Of a DNA stretch of 64,000 nt, positions 13,701 through 24,819 are shown piece after piece (the first letter of the stretch is position 1; every line of letters starts with the position of its first letter). Origin of the DNA: Dryas octopetala (taxonomy: Eukaryota; Streptophyta; Magnoliopsida; Rosales; Rosaceae); assembly GCA_963921425.1 (NCBI GenBank), contig OY992839.1, positions 10,395,409-10,459,408 of the forward strand, written 5' to 3'. The notes under the pieces were generated by a model, which was not told the origin of the DNA, did not search any database, and was given only the letters and a program-made list of their open reading frames with translations. The translations under genes were made by a program, and so were the position numbers.

Positions 13701-15184
13701 TGGAAATAAAAATATAGAGTGCATCATGGTGTTCTTGTTTTAATTCCTGTCACTCCTTGTCAGTGTCACTCCTCTTAGAAGAAATAATTGCATTTCCCTA
13801 TATAATTTACATCCTTTGTCAATTTCCATCTCCATTGTCAAGCACCATGTGTGTTGTAAGCATATGCATTCTTCATTGCATCCACTTTGAAAGAGAATAG
13901 ATGCATAGGAGTCCTAACTACCTTCTTTTGTCTTAAAAATAATAAATTAACTGTGTGACTTTAATTTGAGAAGAACCAAGAAAATGCCCTTATAGAATGA
14001 CTATGCCACAGAAACCCCGTAGTCAAGTTCAATCTGACAAAAACACATGTGGGACAGCAGATATCCCCAGAAGTGGCATTCTTCTCTTCCCGGGGTCCCA
14101 ATTCTCTCTCACCTTCCATACTGAAGGTACTGAAACTATGATATATTTTTCATTGATTGTGCTTAAGATTTCATGATTAACACATTCGAATGTGTTGTGT
14201 TATGCAGCCGGATATTGCTGCTCCCGGTGTAAATATATTAGCCTCATGGTCCCCTTCTTATTCCCTATTAGAATTGACCCAAAATCAACCATCTCCGGAA
14301 ATCTTCAAAATTGAATCAGGAACTTCCATGTCTTGTCCCCATATATCTGGCATTGTGGCTCTTCTTAAAGCCATCCATCCAACATGGAGTCCTGCTGCAA
14401 TAAAGTCTGCCTTGGTCACAACAGGTGAAAAAGTAGATTTCATGGCATTTTAGTCCATTCAAGACATTTAAGGCCCCGTTTGATATTCTTTCCGAAAAAC
14501 TGTTTTTGTTTTCGTCAATGGTATTTATGGATGAAATAAGAAAGAAAACTTTTGAAAACTAGGATACCAAACACAACCAAAATTTCTTAGACAATTGATT
14601 GCCTTCTCTTTACAGCTTCTCTAGAAGATGAGTATGGTCAAAGTATTGAGGCTGAGGGAGCTCCTCACAAGAAGGCTGATCCATTTGACTATGGTGGTGG
14701 TCATGTCAATCCCAACAAAGCCATAGCTCCCGGTCTAATATACGACATAGAATTCTCTGATTACATCCGTTTCCTTTGCTCCATGGGTTACAACAACACA
14801 GCCATCAGCTTAATGGCTAGGACTAGCATCACATGCCGTAAATCAACCAACTTCATTGTAAATCTTAACCTGCCTTCTATCACCATTCATGAGCTGAAGC
14901 AGTGTATGACAGTATCAAGAACCGTCACAAATGTAGGTCCGGTTAATTCCATCTACACTGCTCGTGTACAAACGCCTGCTGGCGTGTCTGTCAGAGTTAC
15001 ACCATCAAGTTTGTCATTTAATTCTACTGTAAAGAAGCTGGTGTTCAAGGTTACATTTTGTCCCCTGATAAGAGTTCAAGGAAGATTCTCTTTTGGAAAT
15101 CTGTTCTGGGAAGATGGTTTGCATGTAGTGAGGATACCACTAACGGTTCGAACTGTCCTTAATGATTTTTATGCAGACACATGA
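10768..15184 (+). CDS. subtilisin-like serine protease (S8A subtilase, SBT family)
   Basis: Eleven exons: 10768-10857, 10973-11064, 11657-11754, 11874-12029, 12116-12227, 12469-13012, 13202-13299, 13410-13652, 14012-14126, 14208-14424, 14616-15184. Phases join cleanly to 777 aa. The order is signal peptide (about 1-27), inhibitor I9 prodomain starting [11 protein letters not shown]8 catalytic domain with an inserted PA region, and a C-terminal fibronectin-III-like domain (SRTVTNVGP). The catalytic residues are present: Asp144 in GVMDTGIWPES, His219 in GHGTHTSS, Asn324 in SAGNSGP, and Ser556 in [11 protein letters not shown]. It should be a secreted, self-processing protease of the cell wall. 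The many-intron structure fits SBT3-type genes rather than the mostly intronless SBT1 group; the exact subgroup needs a tree. A MITE lies in intron 10. Confidence 0.93.
14471..14578. repeat. small MITE in subtilase intron 10, family B copy 1
   Basis: About 108 bp beginning GGCCCCGTTTGATATTCTTT and ending GGATACCAAACACAACC, an imperfect terminal inverted repeat. Related copies lie at 15535-15638 (opposite orientation) and 26855-26977. It is hAT-like in appearance, but no target duplication was fixed. Confidence 0.5.
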
Positions 15185-15504
15185 GTCCATGATCATGTTT
15201 ATTGGACCGAATTTAATTGTAATTATAAGTGTATCACTATGACTCAATGATTTATGGTTATGTACGTATCCTCTGTTGCTGCATTCCTCAAAGTCTGTTG
15301 TTTGAATCCTTCATCTCTGCTATATATATCTTTTAATCATCATAATTTTCTTGTTTATAAAATTTTGCTAATTTTTCCCACATCCTTTCTTTTTCTCTCT
15401 TCCTTTCACTATTTCTCTCTTTGTTTTTCTCTCACAAAGAAATAGGGCAATGAGAGAAAGAGGATGTCAATTTTGCAAATGCATGCATTCACGGTCACAA
15501 CAAA

Positions 15505-15780
15505 GTCTGCCCTGGTCACAACAGGTCAAAAAGTTCTACTCAAAAATTGTTTTCAAAAATTTTCTTCAATATTTGATCTATAAATGCTATAAATGAAAAC
15601 CAAAAACAATTTCCAAAAAGGATGCCAAATGGGGCCTAGATTTCATGGCATGTTTGTCCATTCAAGAAACTTCATAAATTGGTTGTCCTTCTCTCTGCAG
15701 CTTCTGTAGAGGATGAATATGGTCAAAGTATTGAGCATGAATATAGTCCATTCAACAATACAGCCATCAGCTTTTAATAG
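15505..15780 (+). pseudogene. truncated duplicate of the subtilase 3' end
   Basis: The segment AAAGTCTGCCCTGGTCACAA matches the end of subtilase exon 10, including its GT donor. After an intron-like stretch, a CAG acceptor and CTTCTGTAGAGGATGAATAT match the start of exon 11. Similarity then jumps from the TATTGAG of exon 11 to its ACAGCCATCAGCTT, removing the stretch between, and ends in stop codons. It lies about 320 bp beyond the parent's stop in the same orientation. This is a non-functional fragment. Confidence 0.8.
15535..15638. repeat. MITE in the subtilase fragment, family B copy 2, inverted
   Basis: Reverse-complement relative of the element at 14471-14578, ending AGGATGCCAAATGGGGCCT. 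It lies at a different position of the homologous intron, just after the donor and before GATTTCATGGCAT, which follows the donor directly in the parent intron. Confidence 0.5.
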
Positions 15781-17824
15781 CTCTAGCCCCTGTAATGTTT
15801 CGAAGTTCGCAATTTCAATTTCTTCCCTCTAGTTTAAAAACGTACAATCATACTCTTGTAGTATAAATTAGGTTTCAATTAAGCCCAAATTCTTAACAAT
15901 GTCAATAGATTAGACAAAATGATGGCATCTCTGTCATGTTCTTGCCACGAGCATGAGTATTTTCGTCCTTTAATGCCTTTAGAACCTCCCAACCACTTAC
16001 CTGTCATAAACATGAATTTGAAATAATTTTTTTTTTCTTTTTGAAAATTTGAAAATTTAAGGATAGTCATAGTCACATCATTATTTCGTCTATTGCATTA
16101 ACAAAGTTTGGAAATTAGCCTTGATTGCAATATAATGTGAACTACAAAGGTAAGATTATACGTTTTTAAGCTACAAGGAAGAAATTGAAACCCAAACAAA
16201 CTACAACAACAAAAAGTGTAAATTAAGATTTTTTTTTTTTTTTTACTTTCAAAATCAAAGAAGAGAGTGACTGACATTGTGGTTTCTTGTTAATTTTTAT
16301 TCATGCTACAAACTTTAGCTTCTTGGATTGTTTTTCTTTTTTATCAAAAGGATAATTTCATTAATGAGAAATCAAATGGAATTTGAAAGCAATTTTAGAG
16401 GGTTCTTTTTTTTTTTTTTTCATCAAATGAGGAAATGAGTTTTCAAATGAGAAACATGCATAAACAGCTACATCAGCATCAAGGCAACTCATGAATCCAA
16501 GAAGGGCATGCCCAATACAAATTAGTAAGTAAAGTAAAAGCATGAAGTTTTTGTTTGAAATATATTACTAATTAAAATTAGCACTTTGAAGAAGTTTTTG
16601 TTCGAATATATAAATTAAATAACTAAATTATCTTAGGTGCTCTCACTATAGATTCTTGCCACTAACTCTCTGATAAATTGAATAGTGTCTTAAGATGGGT
16701 TAGAATCCTAGCTTGGTGAACGAAACTCCTGATGGTTGAGAGATTGTAGCCACTGAATTTGGCACGTGGCATGAGTGAAATTGGTCCCTGATATATGATA
16801 TTTTAATTAGTTTAATCAATTTATACCCTATCCTTTACACATTACAGCAATGTTTTATTAAATTTTACAATATCAGAGAATTCAGAATAAACAATTCAGT
16901 GTTGGGTCAAGCAGCCGCATGTATTCTCACGTCGCCGACATAAGTTCAGTTGTCTACATATTTGGACAAATCATTGAGCCTTTAACACACTAGGGTAATT
17001 TTATTCACACCCATCCTCTTGCTCATTCCACATCGAAAACCATTTTCCCTTGGAATGATAAAAAAAAAAGAGATCATAGTACCTACTTTTTCTTTTTGGC
17101 CAGTAAAAGAAAATTACAAAGCAGCACCATAAAAGTACCGTCGTGTAATAAATCAAACTGGACTCGATAAACAATAAGCATAGGAAAGTCAGAAGTCCAA
17201 GAAAAACAAAAAAAAGAAAGAAAGGAAAGGAGTTAGGAACTTAGGAAACAAGAAATGCCCTGTTGTGTTTTGGGCAACCTTTGTCTTCTTTGCTAATTAT
17301 TACTATTATTTTTCCTTCTGTCTTGTGTGTTTTTTATGTGGACATTACATATTGGTGGTGAATCTGCTGATAGTGAGAGAAAGGGTGAAAGGAGAAGTAT
17401 TAAAATAGGGGAATAACTTAATCTATTCATTCCAAAATTAAAAACAAAAATCAATTGACTCAATAGATTCATTCATCAACATTAGTATAATAGAAGATGC
17501 TATACAACCCATTGTAGGAAATACTATATTAGCATCTTCCTACTATTATACTCATGGGATTTTATCTTTCTTTTCAGTCAGAATGGGATTTTGTCCTTTG
17601 TTATTTTGATGAAAGGGATTTTGTTTTTAAGTATAGAAATAGCCATGGACGAAGACTGAAAAAGAATTTTGTTTGACGTACGAAATTAAGCCATAGCCAT
17701 AGGCTCTATTACTAGATTTATAATTTTTGACAGTGGGTCACTTTGCAAATAATTCCGGTGCTTATCCCTTCACTGTAATAAGTAGGAACAAAAAAATAAG
17801 TAGGAACATACTTACAATCACTAA
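15781..17824. other. intergenic, no gene seen
   Basis: AT-rich, with poly-T runs near 16030, 16230 and 16410. A hairpin-forming inverted repeat lies at 17481-17554 and is reported separately. No coding potential is supported. Confidence 0.45.
17481..17554. repeat. short inverted repeat (hairpin)
   Basis: The left arm ATTAGTATAATAGAAGATGC and the right arm GCATCTTCCTACTATTATAC can pair with a two-base bulge and extend with ATA/TAT. The loop is about 25 nt. It could be a tiny MITE or a small-RNA hairpin; the sequence alone does not decide. Confidence 0.5.
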
Positions 17825-17835
17825 TTCTAATAAAG

Positions 17836-18336
17836 AGAAAGTATAGATTTGATCCATTTATTTTATAATTAATTTGATTTTGATTCATAATTTTTTTTAA
17901 GTTCGATTTTGGTCAACTACTTATTATTTCTCTTGTTTAATAATGGTCCATTCCGTCCATTTTAAGTGGATGACTGTTTATTTGAGAGGCAAATATATAA
18001 TTTTCTCATAAAAATAATTTATAAAATTAAATTAAAAGAAAAAAAAAAAGCAAAAACTTGCAAAAAAATATAATTTATATCTATTGAATTCAAGGGGGGG
18101 TAATTTTTTAGTTTTAAATTTATCTTTTTTAGTTTTTGTTTTAATTTATTTTATAAATTGTTTTTATGAAGAATTATAGATTTGTCCCTCAAATAAACGG
18201 CATCCACCCAAAATAGACGGAATGGACTAATATGGAACAAGTTAGATAATAAGTAAATCAAAATCAAACTTAAAAAAGATCGTAGACTAAAACCGAACTA
18301 GCTGTAAAATAAGTGGATCAAATATGTAATTTCATC
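17836..18336. mobile_element. MITE with long inverted arms and 9-11-bp target duplication
   Basis: The two halves are inverted copies: left GATTTGATCCATTTATTTTA against the complement of right TAAAATAAGTGGATCAAATA, continuing through TGGTCCATTCCGTCCATTTT against its counterpart near 18190-18235. It is flanked on both sides by TTCTAATAAAG (17825-17835 and 18337-18347). A 9-11-bp duplication and long arms suggest a non-autonomous Mutator-like foldback element. Confidence 0.65.
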
Positions 18337-18347
18337 TTCTAATAAAG

Positions 18348-18851
18348 ACTATATATTAAGTTGAATGAGATTAGAGATCTTAAAATTATATCTCAAATTT
18401 GGTTCCTAAATAATGTAGCAATGTATTTATCAGTGTTTTACTTGTTGTAGATAAATGAGCCTAAAGTGGAACCTACTATAGAACTATGAAACATTGCTAC
18501 CACATCCTATACCATGACTAATGAGAAGTGAGGGATTGAGGTTGGAGATTTTGCACACATAACCTCCTAAAGTCATAATTTTGATCCTTGAAACTATCTC
18601 AAACAACTATTAATTTTCAAAAATTGAACCAATAATGCATATCAAGCTAATTAATAGAAACTTATTTAATAATTTAGGCAATTGAAGTCCCTAGTGGTGG
18701 TGCTCAATGGATAGGTTATCTCTCTTTTACGAAACCAAGTCATCTAAATTTACTATCATCTCTAAGTCAATTCTTTAACTTTTTCAGGAATGCTAGCTAC
18801 TTTCACTTTTCTACCTTATCTCTTATAATTATTATTCTGCAATATAGTCTC
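18348..18851. other. intergenic, no gene seen
   Basis: AT-rich sequence without coding support. Confidence 0.4.
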
Positions 18852-19145
18852 ACGATAGAATCATTTATTTTCTAGATCGTTCTTTAAATATCATCTTTGT
18901 AAAAGATCAACTAAATAAAAAATCGTTTAGTAATATAACTATTATAAAATATGTAGACGGTGAACCAAATTGTTACAAAAATAAAAAATCGTTTAGTAAT
19001 GTAATTGTAATCAAATAAATAGACGATGAATCTAACAGTTACAAAAATTGTATATTTATTTGATAACAGTTATATAATTTTTGATTTGATTAATTTTTTG
19101 TAGAGATAATTTTTAAAAAATGATCTATAAAATGAATGATTCGAA
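18852..19145. repeat. MITE-like inverted repeat, family A copy 2
   Basis: Inverted arms: left ATTTTCTAGATCGTTCTTTA with its AAATCGTTTAGTAAT segment, right TTTTTAAAAAATGATCTATA. It has an internal near-duplication of ATAAAAAATCGTTTAGTAAT (about 18917 and 18981). It is related to the element at 345-548. Confidence 0.5.
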
Positions 19146-21273
19146 TCATAAAACTACACTGCAAACTAAAAATTATAAAAAATAAGATCAAATGAAAAGA
19201 TGTTTAGCATTCCTCCAATATTTTTTTGTTTAAAGTTTAAACCATCAACTAGTGATTTCCTAAATAATTTTATTTTTTTCAAAGAGAAGAAAGAAAAGGT
19301 AGAGAGCCAAAATAAAAAAGGCCAGCTAAGAGCCTATGGAGTCCATGGTGCAACACACTTTCTAACATGATTGGTGACGTGGAGCACTAGGCTTTTAACC
19401 TTTTTCCAAATTGAGACAAAAAATTCTCAAAACAAACCAAAACGCATGCATGTTACCTGCTTTTCTGGTTCCACTCTGAGCAATCAATCAACAATTCAAC
19501 GCGCTTAATGACGCGCGTGGTCTATGACTTTTCTCCATCAATTGTCATCATCATCAGATCATCACGCTCAAATTAAGAAGGTAATGAGCGGCGGGAAAGA
19601 CATTGCAAATTAAGCAAACAAGTGCCGCGATTAACGCGGCCAAGCAATCCATTGCGATGCCATTGGCGTAAATAAGTGGAATTCCAGTGGCAAATGGCAA
19701 AGAAAAATGGGCACACACAAAAACACCAAAATGATGGCGGTTTCCCGGGTGGTTTCCACATGGACTTCGTCTTGTTTTGAATAATCCCAGCGTCAAAGTC
19801 CCCATACCCCACTGTCAACAATGAATGCATCGATGCAACACCCACCTCACATTCAAATATCTTCAAAGGTCTTCGTACTTAATGAAAGAGTAAGCGACTG
19901 GTGAGTGTTTTGGTCGTTACCACAAAACAACATTCAAATAATACGGGTTCTTCAAAGTTGTTTAAATAAGAAATGAATTTTGAATAACTATGAGAGATTA
20001 TGTATAATCATAATTTGGTTGAATTGATAAGTGCTAAAAAAAATAATGTTACATCCACCAAATGATGTGGTATTGTTTTATATATGGGCTCATTTTGGAG
20101 TGCGGACATTATTTAATTCTAATTCTAGCATGACAAATGACATATGACATATTTAATAACAAAATAGCACTTTTCATGCTAAAATTAATAACTTATTGAC
20201 AACTCCTTGTATTAGATCAAACCATTAAGTACAATAAGTGCTTACTATTGCTCAAAATTAGTCCCTTAGGTAGCATTTCTACTTATATTGTGTATGCTCA
20301 TATTATGATTGTGTCTACAAAATTGATCAAATGGTAAAAAGGATGAGCAACAAACAAGCTATCTATCAATATGTGTTAGGTTTGAATACTCATGTGCAAA
20401 AAAACTCATTTAACTTGATTCGTGTGGTTTACAAGGTATCCATTTTTATCTCAATATTTTGTGCTCGACGGGAAAGTGGACCGTATAAGTTTTTCTTGTA
20501 GCTATAAATCAATTCTAATATACATGTGACTTTACCAACTATCTATTGATTTAATTGTAAGTTTACAACTCCTTTATCCAGATAAAAAGAAAAGATATAT
20601 GACTATTTTATGAAATATTGTAGCAATTCATCATAATGACATAGTTAATTATTTAAAATAAAATAATTTCTTCTCATTTATAGTTTAGGTATATTGAAAT
20701 TGAGGAGAAAATTATATATTTCTTAATACTATATATTCACTTAAAGAAATTTAAATTGAGGGACAATATATTTAATAGTCGAATTTGACATAATCATTGA
20801 AATTAACAATTTATTATAATGAATTTAACCTTTAAATGTGCAAACACTTATCATTAAAATACATCAATTATATTATAACAATATATATTATGATGAGATA
20901 TGACCGTAGTTTATATTAGAATATGAACTTTGATCTTGGGCTGCTTAGAAAAGTTGGGACCGAAGGAACCATGATTTTGAAATGCCCCGGAGGCATGATG
21001 GTCAGAAGCTCTCACAGGACCATAACTCATAAGGTCAAGGTCAAATTGCTTATAGAAGGGGAATAGGGATGTGGATTTGGTCCGAATAGGCCAAGCATGC
21101 CATGCCATTGCCAGCCCTATAAGACCCAACAATTTAGAATAGTCAGCCACACACCCACCAAATGTCACGCCCATAATAAACCAAACCAAACCAAACCAAA
21201 CACACCCCAATTCCCAACCCCTTCCAATAATTAAATTAAAAAATATCGTGATTTTAACTTAAATTAGTAAAAT
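19146..21273. other. intergenic, including a GC-richer island and the GATA promoter region
   Basis: The region 19495-19880 is clearly richer in G+C than its surroundings and includes the near-palindrome ACGCGCTTAATGACGCGCGT. Open frames there show no recognisable domain. Around 21180-21205 CCAAA is repeated in tandem. No gene is supported. Confidence 0.4.
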
Positions 21274-21283
21274 TATAAATAAA
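21274..21283 (+). promoter_or_regulatory. candidate TATA box of the GATA gene
   Basis: TATAAATAAA lies about 370 bp before the start codon and about 200 bp before the donor of a predicted 5'-UTR intron, a plausible place for the core promoter. This rests on position and motif only. Confidence 0.4.
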
Positions 21284-21475
21284 TAGCAGAAAGAAAGAGA
21301 ATAATGAGACAGATAAAAACACAAACCAATAACTCAGCACTAGCTTCGCCCACGAACCAGCCTTTATTTCAGTGCTTTAACCAACCAACTCTGACCCTTC
21401 TTCATCATCCACACAACACTTTCATCTTCCTCAACACCTTTTCTCCTACCTTTCTTTCTTCTCAATTCTCACCAG

Positions 21476-21642
21476 GTACGCAGTACACTTCAAATTAAAT
21501 AATGAAAATAACAAATTAACAAACCCATAAATTTATATTAAACGAAACCCATGCAAAACTCAAAGAGAACCCACAAGTTTTTTTGTTTTTTCTGTTTTGT
21601 TTGAGTTTGTGATTTTTGATGATTGGGGTTTTGGGTGTGTAG
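21476..21642 (+). other. predicted 5'-UTR intron of the GATA gene
   Basis: The donor CACCAG|GTACGC and acceptor GTGTGTAG bound a T-rich interval that ends two bases before the ATG. An intron just upstream of the start codon is common in plant genes. No transcript evidence is available. Confidence 0.5.
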
Positions 21643-21644
21643 AA

Positions 21645-22748
21645 ATGGAGCACTGCATGGCAGATAAGGCCTTGAAATCGAGTTTGCGCAGAGAGCTGGC
21701 CATGAAGTCAAGTACCCAGCAAGTTTTGCTTGAGGAGCTTTGTTGTGCCACTGGACTTAGCGGTGTGCCCTTTGAGGATTTTTCAGTGGACGACCTTCTT
21801 GACCTCTCTAATGGCGAATTTGAAGATGGGTTTGTTGCAGAAGAAGAAGATGAAAAACACTCGCTCTCAGTTGAAGATGAAAATTCAAATTCAAATTCTA
21901 GCTATTTCGCTGCCTCTGCTGACTCTGAGTCACCTCTCGCAACCCAACTCGCTGTCCCGGTAACAATATTTGAATTAATAATTTCTCTTAATAATTTTTG
22001 TTAATTATTGAGAATTTGAAGCTAAATTTGGAATTTTGTTTTCTGGGGTTGACAGGACGACGATTTAGCAGAGCTTGAATGGGTTTCTCATTTCGTGGAC
22101 GATTCTGTCTTAGAGCTCTCTCTTCTTCACCCAGTTAGTAAGCACAAACCGGTGGAGAACCGGTCTGAACCGGAGGTGAAACCGGCTGAACTGAGACCTC
22201 TGTGTTTTCGTTCACAAGTTCCAGTGAAACCCAGAACCAAACGTTCCAGACCGGCCGGTCGGGTTTGGTCGCTTTTGAACCCACTCGGCGACTCAGTGTC
22301 CTCAGCCTCTTCATCTTCACCATCGTCATCTTCTTCGTCTTCTGGGTTTTCATTTTCAACGCCTTGGCTTATCTTCAGCAACACGGTTCAGAACATGGAC
22401 GTGTTCGTGGGAGAACCGGCGGCCAAGAAGCAAAAGAAAAAACCGGCGGTTCAAACCGGGGGTGAGGCGGGTTCAGTTGGGTTACAGTTTCAGCGGAGGT
22501 GCACTCACTGCCAGGTCCAGAAGACCCCACAGTGGAGAACCGGTCCGCTCGGTGCCAAAACGCTTTGTAATGCTTGTGGGGTTCGCTACAAGTCCGGTCG
22601 GCTTTTTCCCGAGTATAGACCGGCTTGTAGCCCGACATATTCGGGTGACGTTCACTCCAATAGTCATCGAAAAGTGTTGGAGATAAGGAAGAGGAAGGAG
22701 ACGGGTGGACCGGAGTCGGGGTTGACCCAAATGATTCCGAGTTTCTGA
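21645..22748 (+). CDS. GATA-type zinc-finger transcription factor
   Basis: Two coding exons, 21645-21959 and 22056-22748 (phase 0), encode 335 aa. Such proteins are nuclear and bind WGATAR sites. The N-terminus has the subfamily motif FEDFSVDDLLDLSNGEF followed by an acidic stretch, then ELEWVSHFVDDS, a basic segment KPRTKRSRPAG, a Ser-rich linker, and one class-IV GATA finger: C254-X2-C257-X18-C276-X2-C279 with TPQWRTGPLGAKTLCNACG and RYKSGRLFPEYRPA. The basic tail HRKVLEIRKRKE follows. The architecture matches subfamily A plant GATA factors such as GATA5-GATA7, several of which act in light and growth responses. The specific orthologue is not assigned. The frame is intact. Confidence 0.93.
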
Positions 22749-23366
22749 TGGGTTAGAATTAGAGAATAGTGCACTTGGACCGGTATGAACCGGTTTTGTC
22801 TTGTATATCTTTTTGTTTGTGGTTGTAGGAGCTTTTAGACTTAGCCTTAGTTTTAGTTTTAGGCTTTTAGGATTCTAGCTTTATACTTTCTTTTTTTGCT
22901 TGTTATTATGTGTTATTTCATATGAGGACTGAGTAGGAGGTTTTTATGTTTTAGGTTTGTTTGGAGCTTAAAATCTTTTGATTTTTTTATTTAATTTCAT
23001 TTTCACAAGGCATTGAAATGTTCAAACTTCCAAAGTTGAAGTGGTTCAGCGGTATTTGATGGATATTGAAAGTTGAAGGCCAACAGAGAGAGAATGGTGA
23101 GCTGGTTTAATTAAGGAAAAAATACTAATTGTGTGGGTCAATCCTATGGCATGACTAATCGCTAAGAACACATTTTTTAATTTCAATACATATCCATCAG
23201 TTCGTATGATGACATGGTATGTTTGATACGAATAAGTTTTTCTTATAAATTAAGGCATTAGAAATGGTGATTAATTTTGCATGAAATACATAAGAAATTT
23301 AATTAAACATAATTTACATATTCTTTTGCCAAATAAAACAGGAGAATGCAACTTATTTAAGTAGTT
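22749..23366. other. 3' UTR and intergenic after the GATA gene
   Basis: The first 200-250 bp are T-rich and likely 3' UTR. No other gene is seen. Confidence 0.4.
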
Positions 23367-23936
23367 TGTTGGTCACCCTAAACCCTAAACTCAACTTTGT
23401 TGTTCTATATTTATTTTTCAATATGAAATAAAATACTTTGTTGACATTTTTGGTATTTCTTTTGTGCTATGTTCAAAAAGGCATCATTTTGGAGTCTCAA
23501 GATTGAGTATTTTTTATTGAGGGTTTAACACCACGTGATGTTACCAATTCACTCAAATTATAACACGTATATAATAATTAATTTATAAAACTCTAAAATC
23601 TATAAAAAAAAACCCTAAAATCTAGGAAAAAAAAACCTTAATATATATTTTCGTCCACGTGTTATAATTTGAGTGGAATGATAACACCACGTGGTGTTAT
23701 GGTTACATACAATAATTTTTCGACTAGAAGTGATCTCAACTATATTCTATTTTTGTTGGTCACCCTAAACCCTAAACTCAACTTTGTTGTTCCATATATT
23801 CATTTTTCAATATGAAATAAAATACTTTGTTGACATTTTTTGTATTTATTTTGTGCTATGTCCAAAAAGGCATCATTTTGGAGTCTCAAGATTGAGTATT
23901 TTTTATTGAGGGTCTAATATTTGTAGTTTATATTGA
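23367..23936. repeat. direct repeat pair of about 165 bp around a MITE
   Basis: Copies at about 23367-23527 and 23752-23915 both begin GTTGGTCACCCTAAACCCTA (first copy at 23369) and run through CATCATTTTGGAGTCTCAAG to ATTTTTTATTGAGGGT, with few differences. The right edge of the first copy is interrupted by the inverted repeat at 23526-23700. Confidence 0.75.
23526..23700. mobile_element. MITE with about 43-bp terminal inverted repeats
   Basis: The left end TAACACCACGTGATGTTACC and the right end GATAACACCACGTGGTGTTA are inverted copies, continuing inward through CACTCAAATTATAACACGT. The interior of about 90 bp is AT-rich. The tip CACCACGTG/CACGTGGTG holds a G-box-like CACGTG core. No clear target duplication is seen. 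Confidence 0.6.
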
Positions 23937-24439
23937 AAAAATAATTATTAAAAAGTCTAAAATGACATATAAATCAACACCGAAAAGATCAATAAAGAAT
24001 CCAGACACTCATTCTCTAAATATATATTTGAGCTTAGCGTGTTCTCATGTTAAATAAATCATTCTATCTCGAAGATAAATTACCTTATTTATTAGAAACA
24101 TATAAAAATGGTCTAAAGAGTAAGTTTTAAAATCAATTTAATTTTTTATTTTTTTTTGCCAGTAATATCAATTTGAATTAATATAAAATAAATTAATGAA
24201 AACAAAATGAGGCGGCTAAACTGTTGTGAGTGTGTTGTTTTGCCAATTGAAATAGGCAACTAAGGCAAGTGGTTGAAGTATCTAAACCACGTGCGTACCT
24301 CTAGTTGCTTGACAGCCTTGACATAATCAATTGATAATTGAATAATAAAAGTCAATGTCAACAGTGGAGGAACACAAAACTAGAAGACATTAATGGCCAT
24401 AAAGACTAGTTTCTTGTGCTTCAATTGCCATTACATATT
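23937..24439. other. intergenic, no gene seen
   Basis: AT-rich, no coding support. Confidence 0.4.
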
Positions 24440-24512
24440 TGCATGTACAATAGAGTATTGTGTTGAATTCTTAAGACAAATCATCATAATAAAACTCAAA
24501 AAAGAAAACCAA
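24440..24512. repeat. short dispersed direct repeat, copy 1
   Basis: The segment TGTACAATAGAGTATTGTGT, with the following TTCTTAAGACAAA and CATAATAAAACTCA, recurs at about 25009-25082 with few changes. It abuts the FMP32-like fragment at 24520. Confidence 0.65.
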
Positions 24513-24519
24513 ATTTCCA

Positions 24520-24819
24520 TATTTTCTGTTCTACCTAGCAAACTCAAGTCAACACAACCTGCCATCCAATTACAATCTACTTACAAATTGTTTCAAGATC
24601 AACCATCCAAAAATAGAAATCAGTCCAATTTTCCCCCTGATAAGAGTTTAGAGTGATATACATGTATACGTGAAAATATTTTGGTCATTAAGTCAGCAAT
24701 GAAGTGAAAGATAAAACAAGCTCAAGATAATTATGATAAAAAATGCTCAATGCGAGATACGTTTACGGAACACTACGTCAGTGTTACACATCGAAGGCGT
24801 GTAATACACACTTCTTTGT
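24520..24819 (-). pseudogene. partial degenerate copy of the FMP32-like gene
   Basis: The region 24520-24750 matches intron 3 of the gene at 27311-29351 (source 28173-28427), sharing TTCTGTTCTACCTAGCAAAC and TTTCCCCCTGATAAG. At 24751 it switches directly to TGCGAGATACG..., matching exon 1 (source 29223-29295). The roughly 795 bp between, including exons 2 and 3, are missing. It keeps the gene's orientation. It has no usable frame. Confidence 0.8.

Noticed and set aside
19573..19866. Minus-strand open frame containing TVGYGD, like a potassium-channel selectivity filter.
   Set aside because: No pore helix, flanking membrane segments or other channel sequence surround it, and an overlapping frame is equally open. 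It is a chance match in a GC-richer patch.
20911..21210. 99-residue minus-strand frame upstream of the GATA gene.
   Set aside because: It has no recognisable motif and overlaps the likely promoter region; part comes from a CCAAA tandem run.
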